From assembly GCF_009728465.1 (NCBI RefSeq), contig NZ_WOCD01000002.1:62001-126000 (forward strand): a DNA stretch of 64,000 nucleotides. The letters run 5' to 3'. The position numbers and the translations under genes are program-made. Below are positions 1 through 8,421 of the stretch, in pieces. The notes beneath the pieces were generated by a model. It was not told the origin of the DNA and ran no database searches. It worked only from the letters and a program-made list of their open reading frames with translations. This stretch comes from Psychrosphaera haliotis (GTDB lineage Bacteria; Pseudomonadota; Gammaproteobacteria; Enterobacterales; Alteromonadaceae). How positions within the stretch are numbered: position 1 is the stretch's first letter; each line of letters begins with the position of its first letter.

Positions 1-2
1 AA

Positions 3-707
3 GGCCGAGTTAGAGAGGCTGTATTAACTAGAGACTTAAAACAGTATATTGACTTTAACCTAGGTTCTGGAAAAACACTTTCTGTTCTTGATGTAGGTGG
101 TGGGCAAGGACAACTAGCAATTAAACTCGCAGAACTTGGACACAAAGTGACATTAACAGATATATCAGAGGAAATGTTAACTATAGCCAAACAGGCTGCG
201 CAGGATAAAGGGCTAGAAAATATCAATTTTAAGTGTCTGCCGTTACAAGAGTTATCTCAAAGCCTTAATGAAAAATATGACTTAGTACTTTGCCATGCTG
301 TATTTGAGTGGTTAGAAAAACCAAGAGAAGCGTTTACAATTCTTAATGCCTTATGTAAACCTAGTGGCGCTATTTCTTTTATGTTCTATAACAAAATAGG
401 TCAAACATTGAGTAATCTGGTGTATGGGAATTTTGACTACATAAGAGCGGGTATGAAGGCGAAGAGGGTTGTAAAGTTAAATCCTCAGTCTGCATTAGAA
501 CCTGCAGATGTATACCAGTGGGTATCAGAAGAAAAGCTTACCATTGCAATCAAATCTGGTGTTCGAGTGTTCCATGACTACATAAGAGATGTTAATAAAT
601 GGGAAAGTGATGTTGATAACATATTAGATATGGAGCTAAAGTATAGTCAGTTAGCCCCATATACTGAAATTGGGCGTTATATGCATCTCATTTTAACTAA
701 GGTATAG
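3..707 (+). CDS. cmoM: tRNA uridine-5-oxyacetic acid methyltransferase CmoM (5' partial)
   Basis: The reading frame is open from the left window edge, so the start lies outside. CmoM is a SAM-dependent methyltransferase that converts cmo5U34 to mcmo5U34 in tRNA anticodons. The SAM-binding motif I (VLDVGGGQGQ) lies in the first visible part. The later motifs HAVFEWLEKP, LMFYN-like SFMFYNK, GNFDYIRAGM and GVRVFHDYIRD match CmoM rather than generic methyltransferases. An internal ATG at 147 lies after motif I and cannot be the true start. Stop is followed 8 nt later by a GST-like gene, probably co-transcribed. Family assignment comes from remembered homologues; no search was run. Confidence 0.9.
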   Translation, partial: GRVREAVLTRDLKQYIDFNLGSGKTLSVLDVGGGQGQLAIKLAELGHKVTLTDISEEMLTIAKQAAQDKGLENINFKCLPLQELSQSLNEKYDLVLCHAVFEWLEKPREAFTILNALCKPSGAISFMFYNKIGQTLSNLVYGNFDYIRAGMKAKRVVKLNPQSALEPADVYQWVSEEKLTIAIKSGVRVFHDYIRDVNKWESDVDNILDMELKYSQLAPYTEIGRYMHLILTKV

Positions 708-715
708 GAAATAAA

Positions 716-1297
716 ATGAAAATATATGGTTCGTTAACTTCTCCTTACGTTAGGAGACTTCGCATTCTACTGGCGTCTACGCCCTACGATTTTGAGAATA
801 CAAATATATTTGGCAGCGACAGGGAAAAGCTTAAAAGCGTGAACCCAACGTTAAAAATACCTATGTTTGAAGACACCGATAATACTAACTTACCGTTATT
901 ATTGGATTCAAACTTAGCTTTTGAATATGTACAAGAAGTATTAGACCTTGCACCACTTAATTGGCAAGAAAAGAATGACTTAGCACTAATTAATAGTTGT
1001 AACGACTCTCTTGTTAATATGATGATTTTAAAACGATCTGCGGTAGATACAAGCGAAGATAAGCTGTATTTTAATATCCAGAGAGAACGAAGCGAAGCAA
1101 CGTTTTCTTATTTTGATAGCAAGCTAGGAGAGGGTGGTCTAACTGAATGGAACTATGTAACCATTAGTTTGTTAGTATTAATTGAATGGGCTGGATTTAG
1201 GAACTTATATGACTTCTCTAAACAGAAGAACATTCTCGAATTTATAGAACGTAATCAAAGTCAATTAGGTGTTTCAGAAACAAGCCCAGTAGAATAG
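716..1297 (+). CDS. glutathione S-transferase family protein (YibF-like)
   Basis: This 193-residue protein has an N-terminal thioredoxin-fold GST domain. It contains the SPYVRRLRI motif near residues 9-17, where GST-N proteins place the glutathione-activating Ser/Cys, and the NPTLKIPM segment carrying the conserved cis-Pro. The C-terminal helical half is short and divergent. It starts 8 nt after cmoM and ends just before a hairpin terminator, so it is the last gene of the cmoM transcript. Substrate is unknown. It resembles the YibF-type small GSTs of gammaproteobacteria; identification as a GST-fold protein is fairly secure, activity is not. Confidence 0.75.
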   Translation: MKIYGSLTSPYVRRLRILLASTPYDFENTNIFGSDREKLKSVNPTLKIPMFEDTDNTNLPLLLDSNLAFEYVQEVLDLAPLNWQEKNDLALINSCNDSLVNMMILKRSAVDTSEDKLYFNIQRERSEATFSYFDSKLGEGGLTEWNYVTISLLVLIEWAGFRNLYDFSKQKNILEFIERNQSQLGVSETSPVE

Positions 1298-1302
1298 AGG
1301 CA

Positions 1303-1336
1303 TAAAAAAGCTCTTAAACATATTAAGAGCTTTTTA
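1303..1336. terminator. bidirectional intrinsic terminator
   Basis: A perfect 9-bp stem AGCTCTTAA / TTAAGAGCT (1309-1317 and 1323-1331) with a 5-nt loop is flanked by an A-tract on the left and a T-tract on the right. It sits between the converging GST gene and the DUF5916 gene and can serve both strands. Confidence 0.85.
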
Positions 1337-1362
1337 CTTATACTAGGTCGTACATTAAGCGT

Positions 1363-3720
1363 TTACATAATCCATGCGTAGCTCATTTTTAAAAATACAC
1401 TTCTGGTATTTTTTGTCACTTTACTCAAATCATCATCTTGATAACCGCCATCAGAATAACCTACAAAAAATAACGTTTGTGGATTGACCTTGTACGAAAA
1501 TAATAACTGTGCAGAAACACTTTTGTAATTTGAATTAAAGTCATCTCTGACTTCTGGTAAGTAGTTTTCAAGTGTTCTTTCAATGTCATAACCTACAACA
1601 GATAGTCGTAAAAAACTTCGTATATTAAACTGATAACTTAACCTTAAATCAATTAAGTTAGCAGTATAAATATCATCGCCTTTATACTTCATCTTTGATA
1701 GCTTTAACGCTAATTTGGTCTCTAAATGTTTATTGGCGTGCCATGTAATTTTAGGCTCCCAAACAAATACATCACTTAGTCTCGAGTTACTATAGTCGAT
1801 ACCGGTACCTAGTCTTAGATAATTACCTAGCCAAATATGCGAAGTAGGCTTAAACTCCATCCAAGAACTGAATGAGACTTCATCAAACTCTTCGGTATTT
1901 CCGTCTATTGCTAACGTTGTTTCATCAATTCGATTGCCGACCTTGGTGCGAGCTGCTATTCCATGACGTAAAAATGATTGCATAGGACCATTAACGTTCA
2001 AATACATCTCTGCTTCTTGCTCAATTTTTTCACCACGTTGGTTATGTGTCCAGTCTACATCGCCAGACAACTGAACCCTAGTCCACCAATCTTCATCGTT
2101 ACCACGCCAAATATGGCCACCACCAATAACTGTCTTTTTATGATCAGTATTATTAAAGAAAGCTAAGTCGGCCCTAAAGCTTTCACCGATATTCATGTGT
2201 GTCATATCAAAAAACCAATCACGGTTAGTATGGTTATAGTGGATTCTGTATGCTGTATCGTTGCCGTTAATATTGTCTGCTCTTAACTCTTGCTCTGAGC
2301 TGTAGTTACCAGAGTTTTTTATATCATCTATGTAACTTTGAGCTAAATATGTATCTGAAGATAATACTTGTATGTTAACGCGATTATTTTGGTTTGGTTG
2401 ATAACGGGTATCTAAGCTCGTTAAATAATTGTGATATTCACTATTTTTACGAATGGTTGTTGTTGCGCCCATTTTTAAGTCATCATTTACAGAGTAGCTA
2501 TATCGTAACGCACCATTTGTTGTTTTTTCATCTACTTCATAAACATTGGAGCCTAAATTACCTGGAAGTAAAAATAGTGATGTTTTGTCATTAGCAACAA
2601 AACCACCAAATGAATGATCACCCATTTTACCTGTTACTTTGGCGCCATAGTCAGGGTCTTGTATATTACGAGTATAAATAAGGCTTAGTGGAGTACTAAA
2701 GTAATCTTCGTTGGCTAAAAAGAAAGAGCGTTTTTCTGGCGTAAATAAAGCAAATGTATTGTTAACATTTAGTTGTCCTGAATCCGCTTCTACTTGCGAA
2801 AAGTCTGGGTTTAGTGTGGCGTTTAAAGTCACATCGGGTGTTATACCCCATTTAAAGTCTAATCCAACATCCGTATTAGATTCATCTTCCCAGTCTTCAA
2901 TGGTGGTTTGGTTGTTTGTTGTATTAATGTCTCTGGTTTGTGTTTGTCCACTAACTAACGTAGGTACTACCGTTAAGTTATTTCCTTGTTTAGCACCTTT
3001 GAACCCTTGCAATGTGGGCATTTGACAAACCCAACAATCCTGACCTTGATCCATTTTTGCATTTGATAATCTTAAACGTTCATCTCTAGGGTAAAACCTA
3101 ACGAGCTCATAACCCCATTGCTGAATATCGAGGCGGTCATTGAAGTTTAAAATCCTTAGCGGAATTGCAATTTCTACCGTATAACCAAACTCTGTCATTT
3201 TTCCAGCAGAATCCCATATACCGTTCCAAGATGAGCTCTCACGGCCTGTAAGTGCGTTTTCTATAGAGTCTGTTTGAGTACCTAAAGGATTAATAAAAAA
3301 CTGATAGGCTAGGGTATCGTCATTAAAACTATCTATTTTTAGACCGACTAAATCATCATTCCAGTTTTTGTCACGGTCACTCAAAAAAGCGCGAATTTTA
3401 TGAGGTTCTGGATCATAGGCTTTAAATGCAACATATAGGTTTTCACCGTCTTCCATCATAAAGGCTTCTGTCTGGACAGGAGACGGTATGTTTTCATGTG
3501 GAAACGTTACATTATTTACTAAAAACCGACGTGCTTTGGACCATATAGCTTCGTTTATATGCCCATCAATAGTGATGGGTTTATGGATACGTGGAATTTC
3601 AGTCGGAGTTACTAAATCCGAAGTGATGTGTTGTAAATCCGTTTGCTCTGCGTTTGCATTAGAAAAAGCAGACGTGCACAGAAAGAGCACTGCTACCTGC
3701 GTGGTAATTCCTTTCTTCAT
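1363..3720 (-). CDS. DUF5916 family outer-membrane protein with CBM9-like N-domain
   Basis: This 785-residue protein begins with a signal peptide (hydrophobic core after KK, cleavage near SNANA, residues 20-24). Next comes a family-9 carbohydrate-binding-like domain (about residues 45-235, with PITIDGHINEAIW at the start and EIAIPLRILNF near the end). The C-terminal half (about 245-785) is a DUF5916 beta-barrel-like region with alternating polar and aromatic strands, ending in the aromatic residue pattern SYAWIM. Such proteins are outer-membrane proteins of unknown substrate, often annotated as hydrolases without proof. A second, partial paralogue lies at the right end of the window with very similar wording. 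It is transcribed alone, converging on the GST gene. Confidence 0.8.
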   Translation of the reverse strand: MKKGITTQVAVLFLCTSAFSNANAEQTDLQHITSDLVTPTEIPRIHKPITIDGHINEAIWSKARRFLVNNVTFPHENIPSPVQTEAFMMEDGENLYVAFKAYDPEPHKIRAFLSDRDKNWNDDLVGLKIDSFNDDTLAYQFFINPLGTQTDSIENALTGRESSSWNGIWDSAGKMTEFGYTVEIAIPLRILNFNDRLDIQQWGYELVRFYPRDERLRLSNAKMDQGQDCWVCQMPTLQGFKGAKQGNNLTVVPTLVSGQTQTRDINTTNNQTTIEDWEDESNTDVGLDFKWGITPDVTLNATLNPDFSQVEADSGQLNVNNTFALFTPEKRSFFLANEDYFSTPLSLIYTRNIQDPDYGAKVTGKMGDHSFGGFVANDKTSLFLLPGNLGSNVYEVDEKTTNGALRYSYSVNDDLKMGATTTIRKNSEYHNYLTSLDTRYQPNQNNRVNIQVLSSDTYLAQSYIDDIKNSGNYSSEQELRADNINGNDTAYRIHYNHTNRDWFFDMTHMNIGESFRADLAFFNNTDHKKTVIGGGHIWRGNDEDWWTRVQLSGDVDWTHNQRGEKIEQEAEMYLNVNGPMQSFLRHGIAARTKVGNRIDETTLAIDGNTEEFDEVSFSSWMEFKPTSHIWLGNYLRLGTGIDYSNSRLSDVFVWEPKITWHANKHLETKLALKLSKMKYKGDDIYTANLIDLRLSYQFNIRSFLRLSVVGYDIERTLENYLPEVRDDFNSNYKSVSAQLLFSYKVNPQTLFFVGYSDGGYQDDDLSKVTKNTRSVFLKMSYAWIM

Positions 3721-3851
3721 TTTGGTCTCAATTTATTATATTTTGTTCTATTAGAGAAAATGACTTCTAACTTATAGTAAAATATTCTACACAAATAATG
3801 GAAAGTAGGTTGTAAATTGCGGTGAGCAACAAAACGGCAAAGTTAAGTCGT

Positions 3852-6266
3852 TTAGGAAAATGTAATTAAGTTAACCGTTTCAACGAGAGCTTTCTTTGTA
3901 TAAGGTTTTTGAAGAAATTCTGTATTTGTATTTTGATAATCATCATGTTTCAACTTACCGTCTGTGAAACCTGAAGTAAATATGACAGGCAAAGTTGGTA
4001 CCGACTCTTTGACTTTATTAGCAACATCTTTTCCTGTAAGACCATTGGGTAAAATAATATCAGTGAATAACAGGTCTATCTGCGGGTTCTCTTCAAACAA
4101 CTCCAGCGCTTCTAAGCCATCTGTTGCCAACAATACGTTAAAGCCAAGTTCATTGAATATGTGGCAGGCCACTTTAGCTACCATTTGGGTGTCTTCAGTT
4201 ATTAGTACTGTTTTACCTGTGAAATCAGTTACTAAGTCCAGCTCTTTTATTGTTTTTTGCTGTTTGTCCTGATCATTTTCAACAGTGTTACCAGCCGGTA
4301 AATAAACGTTAAAGGTTGTACCTTGGTTAATTTTTGACTCTACAGCGATATAACCAGAGCACTGATCTACATAACTATAAATCATACTCAAACCTAAACC
4401 TGTGCCTTTTGTTAATGCTTTAGTGCTAAAGAAGGGATCGAATATTTTGTCTATTACTTCAGGTGTCATACCTTTACCCGAGTCTTTAAATTGAATAAGT
4501 GTGTAATTACCAGGGTTTAAGTATTGGCTAAGCTTGTCTGCTTCTTTAACTACTTTATCTTTAATAGAGATTGAAAATGAACCTTTGCCTTCCATAGCGT
4601 CACGGGCATTTATTGCCATATTCAAAAACATACTTTCCAATTGGGCATGATCTCCAGCCAATTTGCGGTTACTACATTCATCATTAAGAGTAAACTCAAA
4701 CTGCGCCCCAAGTGCGGTTTTAATAAGGGGGACCACTGAAGTTAAAATATTATCAATTACTACAGTGTTTTTATTAAAAGGTTGCCTTTTAGAAAAAGCT
4801 AATAAGCTTCGCGTAAGTGATACGCCTTGTCGAGTAGCATCCGATATAGCGTTTAAATATTCTTGGCTTTTATTTTCGTTTTGGTTTTCTAACTGGCTAG
4901 AAAGGATTTCACAATTACCTAATATAATTGTTAATAAGTTATTGAAATCGTGAGCTACTCCACCGGTAACCAAGCCAATTGAGTCCATTTTGTGAGCTCT
5001 AAAAGCCAAATCTTCCTGTTCTTTTTGTTTACTAATATCACGTTCAATCGCTACAAAATGGGTAGTCACTCCGCTTTTGTCGATAATAGGCGAGATATCT
5101 ACTTCATTAAAATAAGCTTGCCCATCTTTTGAATAGTTTGTTAGCAAAACACGCACGGGCTTTGAAGACTGCAATGCATTTTTTAGAACATCTAAGTTTT
5201 TTCGTTCGGTTCCTTTACCTTGCAATAAACGTGGGCTTTGGCCAATGATATCTTGGCGGCTATATCCAGTGACACGCTCAAATGCTTCGTTAGCATAAAC
5301 GACTGTAGGTCCCGGTTGCTCTAGATCTGCGGTTGTAATCAACACCACATCATTGGCTTTGTCTATAGCCGTCCTTAATAGTTTTAATTCATTTCTAGAG
5401 GACTTCTCGGAAGTAATATCTTGAAAATAAAAGCTCAATCCTGTTGCGGTAGGGTAGATGCGAATATAGTATTCGTCACCTTTGTACGAGAACTCAAAGT
5501 TGTCACTTTTTGTATTATTTAGTGCGTATTTTATATGCGCTAGTATATCCGGCTCCTCGAAGAACCTTGTCGTTTCTTTTAACTTCATTCCAATACAGTT
5601 TTGTGGAAGTTGAAGCATGATTTCGGCTCTAAAATTAACGTAATCTACAAACAAATCCTCAGTTACACTAATAAAACCGTCTTCCATGTTTTGTAAAATA
5701 CCTTCTCTTTTTGCAGCAAGTTGCTCTATCTGATTTTTGAAGTCTTCTAATTTTGAATTATTAACAGAACTAGCATACCAAACTATTTCACCGTTATCGG
5801 GGTTCACAATTGGGGTTAGAAAGGTTTCAATATGTTGAATGAGTCCTTTGCCGTCATCAAACCGGTACTCAAAACTAATTGATTGGTTATTTTTGACTGC
5901 GCTACGCCACTTAGTTTTAACTCTATCAACGTCGTTTTTTGAAACAAATGAAAGCCAGTTAATTTTAAACGCAGGTAGATTATCGCCAATAAAAGTTTTA
6001 AAAGTCTCATTTACAAACAATACGGTTCCATCATTTTTAATAATGACTAGGTAAGTAGGTAGTGAGTTTGCTAATAGTAAAAAGGTTGGGTTAGAGAAAT
6101 TAAAGTACTCGTTGTTATCAGCTGTACTCACAGTGCTATTTTTATCAGTGTCTTTTGATCTGTTGTCGTTGCTAAAATTTACGCCTACTGTCTTATTAAG
6201 CAATAACCCTATAGCTATGCCGGCTAACAACGCTACAAAAAGGCAAAGTGTGGCAATAATAATCAT
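3852..6266 (-). CDS. hybrid sensor histidine kinase, three PAS domains plus receiver
   Basis: This 804-residue kinase has one N-terminal membrane helix (residues 2-24) and no periplasmic domain. Three PAS-type regions follow (about 55-170, 180-285, 295-415; the last carries YANEAFERVTGYS). The HisKA segment GGVAHDFNNLL places the phospho-acceptor at His439. An HK-ATPase domain has the G-rich GTGLGLSMIYSYV motif (about 535-655). A C-terminal receiver has acceptor Asp near residue 736 in LLFTDIILPNG. The divergent neighbours encode a receiver protein and an HPt protein, which supplies the parts of a four-step phosphorelay. Signal unknown; with only one helix it probably senses a cytoplasmic or membrane cue. 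Confidence 0.88.
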   Translation of the reverse strand: MIIIATLCLFVALLAGIAIGLLLNKTVGVNFSNDNRSKDTDKNSTVSTADNNEYFNFSNPTFLLLANSLPTYLVIIKNDGTVLFVNETFKTFIGDNLPAFKINWLSFVSKNDVDRVKTKWRSAVKNNQSISFEYRFDDGKGLIQHIETFLTPIVNPDNGEIVWYASSVNNSKLEDFKNQIEQLAAKREGILQNMEDGFISVTEDLFVDYVNFRAEIMLQLPQNCIGMKLKETTRFFEEPDILAHIKYALNNTKSDNFEFSYKGDEYYIRIYPTATGLSFYFQDITSEKSSRNELKLLRTAIDKANDVVLITTADLEQPGPTVVYANEAFERVTGYSRQDIIGQSPRLLQGKGTERKNLDVLKNALQSSKPVRVLLTNYSKDGQAYFNEVDISPIIDKSGVTTHFVAIERDISKQKEQEDLAFRAHKMDSIGLVTGGVAHDFNNLLTIILGNCEILSSQLENQNENKSQEYLNAISDATRQGVSLTRSLLAFSKRQPFNKNTVVIDNILTSVVPLIKTALGAQFEFTLNDECSNRKLAGDHAQLESMFLNMAINARDAMEGKGSFSISIKDKVVKEADKLSQYLNPGNYTLIQFKDSGKGMTPEVIDKIFDPFFSTKALTKGTGLGLSMIYSYVDQCSGYIAVESKINQGTTFNVYLPAGNTVENDQDKQQKTIKELDLVTDFTGKTVLITEDTQMVAKVACHIFNELGFNVLLATDGLEALELFEENPQIDLLFTDIILPNGLTGKDVANKVKESVPTLPVIFTSGFTDGKLKHDDYQNTNTEFLQKPYTKKALVETVNLITFS

Positions 6267-6424
6267 GTAGGAAAGTTCTCATTGTTAATTTTTTATGTTT
6301 TAGCTTTTGTTTCATATCTTAGTATAGGTAATTATTTAATTTATAGACTATAAATATTCTATTAGAAACAATGTGATTGAACTTTCGCTTTAGTCACTGT
6401 CTGGAATATGGAGTTCATTAAAAT

Positions 6425-7378
6425 ATGGTTGTAGTAGGAAATGTTCAGAAAGTAAGAACTGTTCATATTTTGTTAGTGGACGACGTTAATCTTATGTGCC
6501 AATTCCTTAATGAAACGTTGAGAGTTATACCTGGTGTTGAGTGCCACACAGCATCTAGAGTAAGCACAGCCGATACATTGTTGCAAAGGTACGATATGGA
6601 ATTAGCTATAATTGATCTAAATTTGCCTGATGGGTCGGGCCTAGAAATAGTAAAACAAATTCGAAAAGGGGAATGCAAAGGCAGTCATGATATTCCGGTG
6701 TTAATTTTTTCTGGAAATACCTATAAAGAGGCGGTAAAGGAATGCTTAATGTTCCAGGTTAGCGACATTATGGCTAAACCTATTGTTGCTCTAGAGTTAA
6801 GAAAACGTGTGCAGAATCACCTAAACAAGAAGGCAAACATCAATACCGCCGAACATTTTCAAGAATTAGATAAAAAACTTCGAGAAGCAAATCCTCCTAA
6901 AGAGGTTAAAGTTAAATCGTCGGTCGTTAAGAATGAGCCTTCGGAGCAAACTAAAGCTAGAAAACAGTTAGAGAGTGCAGATAGTGAGGCTGTAAACCAA
7001 TTTATTAAATGGCCATCTGACGCGACTACTGGTTTTCATCAAATAGATAGAAGGTTAAAGGATTTATGCTTCCAACTTAACCATTTTCATTTTTACAGGA
7101 CGGATAAAGAAACCTATCCAACTGCAAAAGAAGACATCAAACAAATAAGGATGTGTTTGGACGACTTAAACTATGCGATAAAACCTATAAAAGCATCAAA
7201 TCCCGATCTCGCAATCTGGAAGCCATTTTCAGAACGAATAAAAATGATTTCAGAACTACCCTTTGACAAGTACTCAACCCCTAAACTAGCCCTTCAGGGT
7301 AAAGGTCAGTTTAGTAAAAGTTTACGAACTGCGTGGATGGGCATACTTACTAAACCTATTATTCAAAGAAAAAAGTAG
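6425..7378 (+). CDS. response regulator with an unrecognised C-terminal domain
   Basis: The 317-residue product has an N-terminal receiver domain (about residues 12-135). It shows the acidic pair Asp19-Asp20, acceptor Asp64 in LAIIDLNLPDG, a Ser/Thr-equivalent in LIFSGN and the conserved Lys in MAKPI. After a charged linker (about 140-180) comes a C-terminal region (190-317) that I do not recognise. It has no GGDEF, EAL, HD-GYP or helix-turn-helix signature; it looks mostly helical. It lies divergent from the hybrid kinase (158-bp shared upstream region) and 6 nt before an HPt gene, so it is the likely output of that phosphorelay. Confidence 0.82.
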   Translation: MVVVGNVQKVRTVHILLVDDVNLMCQFLNETLRVIPGVECHTASRVSTADTLLQRYDMELAIIDLNLPDGSGLEIVKQIRKGECKGSHDIPVLIFSGNTYKEAVKECLMFQVSDIMAKPIVALELRKRVQNHLNKKANINTAEHFQELDKKLREANPPKEVKVKSSVVKNEPSEQTKARKQLESADSEAVNQFIKWPSDATTGFHQIDRRLKDLCFQLNHFHFYRTDKETYPTAKEDIKQIRMCLDDLNYAIKPIKASNPDLAIWKPFSERIKMISELPFDKYSTPKLALQGKGQFSKSLRTAWMGILTKPIIQRKK

Positions 7379-7384
7379 CGAAAT

Positions 7385-7711
7385 ATGAAAAATACATTTT
7401 GTGTTGATGATCTTATTATGAACTTTGAAGGGTTACCAGAAGTGATGTTAATAGACGCTTTAGAATCTTATTGCAGTGAAGCTCAGGTTTATATTACTGA
7501 ATTACGCAGTGCTGATTTAGAAACGTCTGTTAGACATGCACACAGTGTAAAAACTATGTCAAAAATGGTCGGCGCTCGATTTATGGCAACTATTTGTGAA
7601 GAGTTTGAAAAAACAGAGGGTAGTGGCAAAGTAAAAAAAGAACATATTTTGGCGCACTGGCCTGAAGTGAAAATAGAGATTGAAACTTATGTAGCTAGCC
7701 TAAAATACTAG
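7385..7711 (+). CDS. stand-alone histidine phosphotransfer (HPt) protein
   Basis: This small protein (108 aa) is predicted to be all helical and carries the HPt signature HAHSVKTMSKMVGA. His53 is the likely phospho-acceptor, followed by the Lys and the small residues typical of the family. HPt proteins shuttle phosphate from a receiver of a hybrid kinase to the receiver of a response regulator. The gene is 6 nt downstream of the receiver gene and almost certainly in one operon with it. Its partner by context is the divergent hybrid kinase. The 3' end is followed by the initiator tRNA array on the other strand. Confidence 0.8.
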   Translation: MKNTFCVDDLIMNFEGLPEVMLIDALESYCSEAQVYITELRSADLETSVRHAHSVKTMSKMVGARFMATICEEFEKTEGSGKVKKEHILAHWPEVKIEIETYVASLKY

Positions 7712-7731
7712 CTTTAAATACAGAACATCTA

Positions 7732-7744
7732 CGTTTATAAACGT

Positions 7745-7745
<1 letters not shown>
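7732..7745. other. 14-bp perfect palindrome at the 3' end of the tRNA array
   Basis: ACGTTTATAAACGT is a perfect palindrome touching the last base of the CCA end of the final tRNA copy (transcribed leftward). It lacks a clear T-tract, so it is at best a weak terminator or processing hairpin for the array transcript. Confidence 0.4.
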
Positions 7746-7821
<76 letters not shown>

Positions 7822-7880
7822 CCAGTAGACTGAATATTTATATTTACTTCGTTCATTCTTAACGAAGGGCTACCAAAAAT

Positions 7881-7957
<77 letters not shown>

Positions 7958-8017
7958 CCAGTAGACTGAATATTTATATTAACTTCGTTCATTCTTAACG
8001 AAGGGCTACCAAAAATT

Positions 8018-8094
<77 letters not shown>

Positions 8095-8152
8095 CCAGTA
8101 GACTGAATATTTATATTTACTTCGTTCATTCTTAACGAAGGCTACCAAAAAT

Positions 8153-8229
<77 letters not shown>

Positions 8230-8303
8230 CCAGTAGACTGTATGTTTTTTTAAAGGTCTTTACATACTTAATGACCGAACTTCGGCACAGCGTGCTTCAG
8301 CGA

Positions 8304-8338
8304 GGTGCGTATACTAACGACTTAAAATTTTAATGCAA
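8304..8338 (-). promoter_or_regulatory. candidate promoter of the tRNA-fMet array
   Basis: On the minus strand TTGCAT (8333-8338) is followed after 16 bp by TAGTAT (8311-8316). A GC-rich ACGCACC segment then lies next to the expected start site, as in stringently controlled stable-RNA promoters. Assignment is from consensus matching only. Confidence 0.6.
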
Positions 8339-8387
8339 CACCTGAATTAAAAAAACTGTAATAAATAGGTCTTTCGTATAAATTTGC

Positions 8388-8393
8388 TATAAT
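8388..8393 (+). promoter_or_regulatory. -10 element of rlmKL promoter
   Basis: A perfect TATAAT occurs here. Its expected start site near 8400 lies downstream of an in-frame ATG at 8392, which argues that translation of rlmKL begins at the later ATG at 8422. The -35 region is poor. Confidence 0.5.
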
Positions 8394-8421
8394 GTCTGCA
8401 AATTTTCTAAGTTTAGTGATT

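Noticed and set aside
2394..3025. Plus-strand ORFs of 60-104 codons opposite the DUF5916 gene
   Set aside because: They lack ribosome sites and known motifs and are antisense shadows of a well-supported gene. The same holds for the other short ORFs opposite conserved genes.
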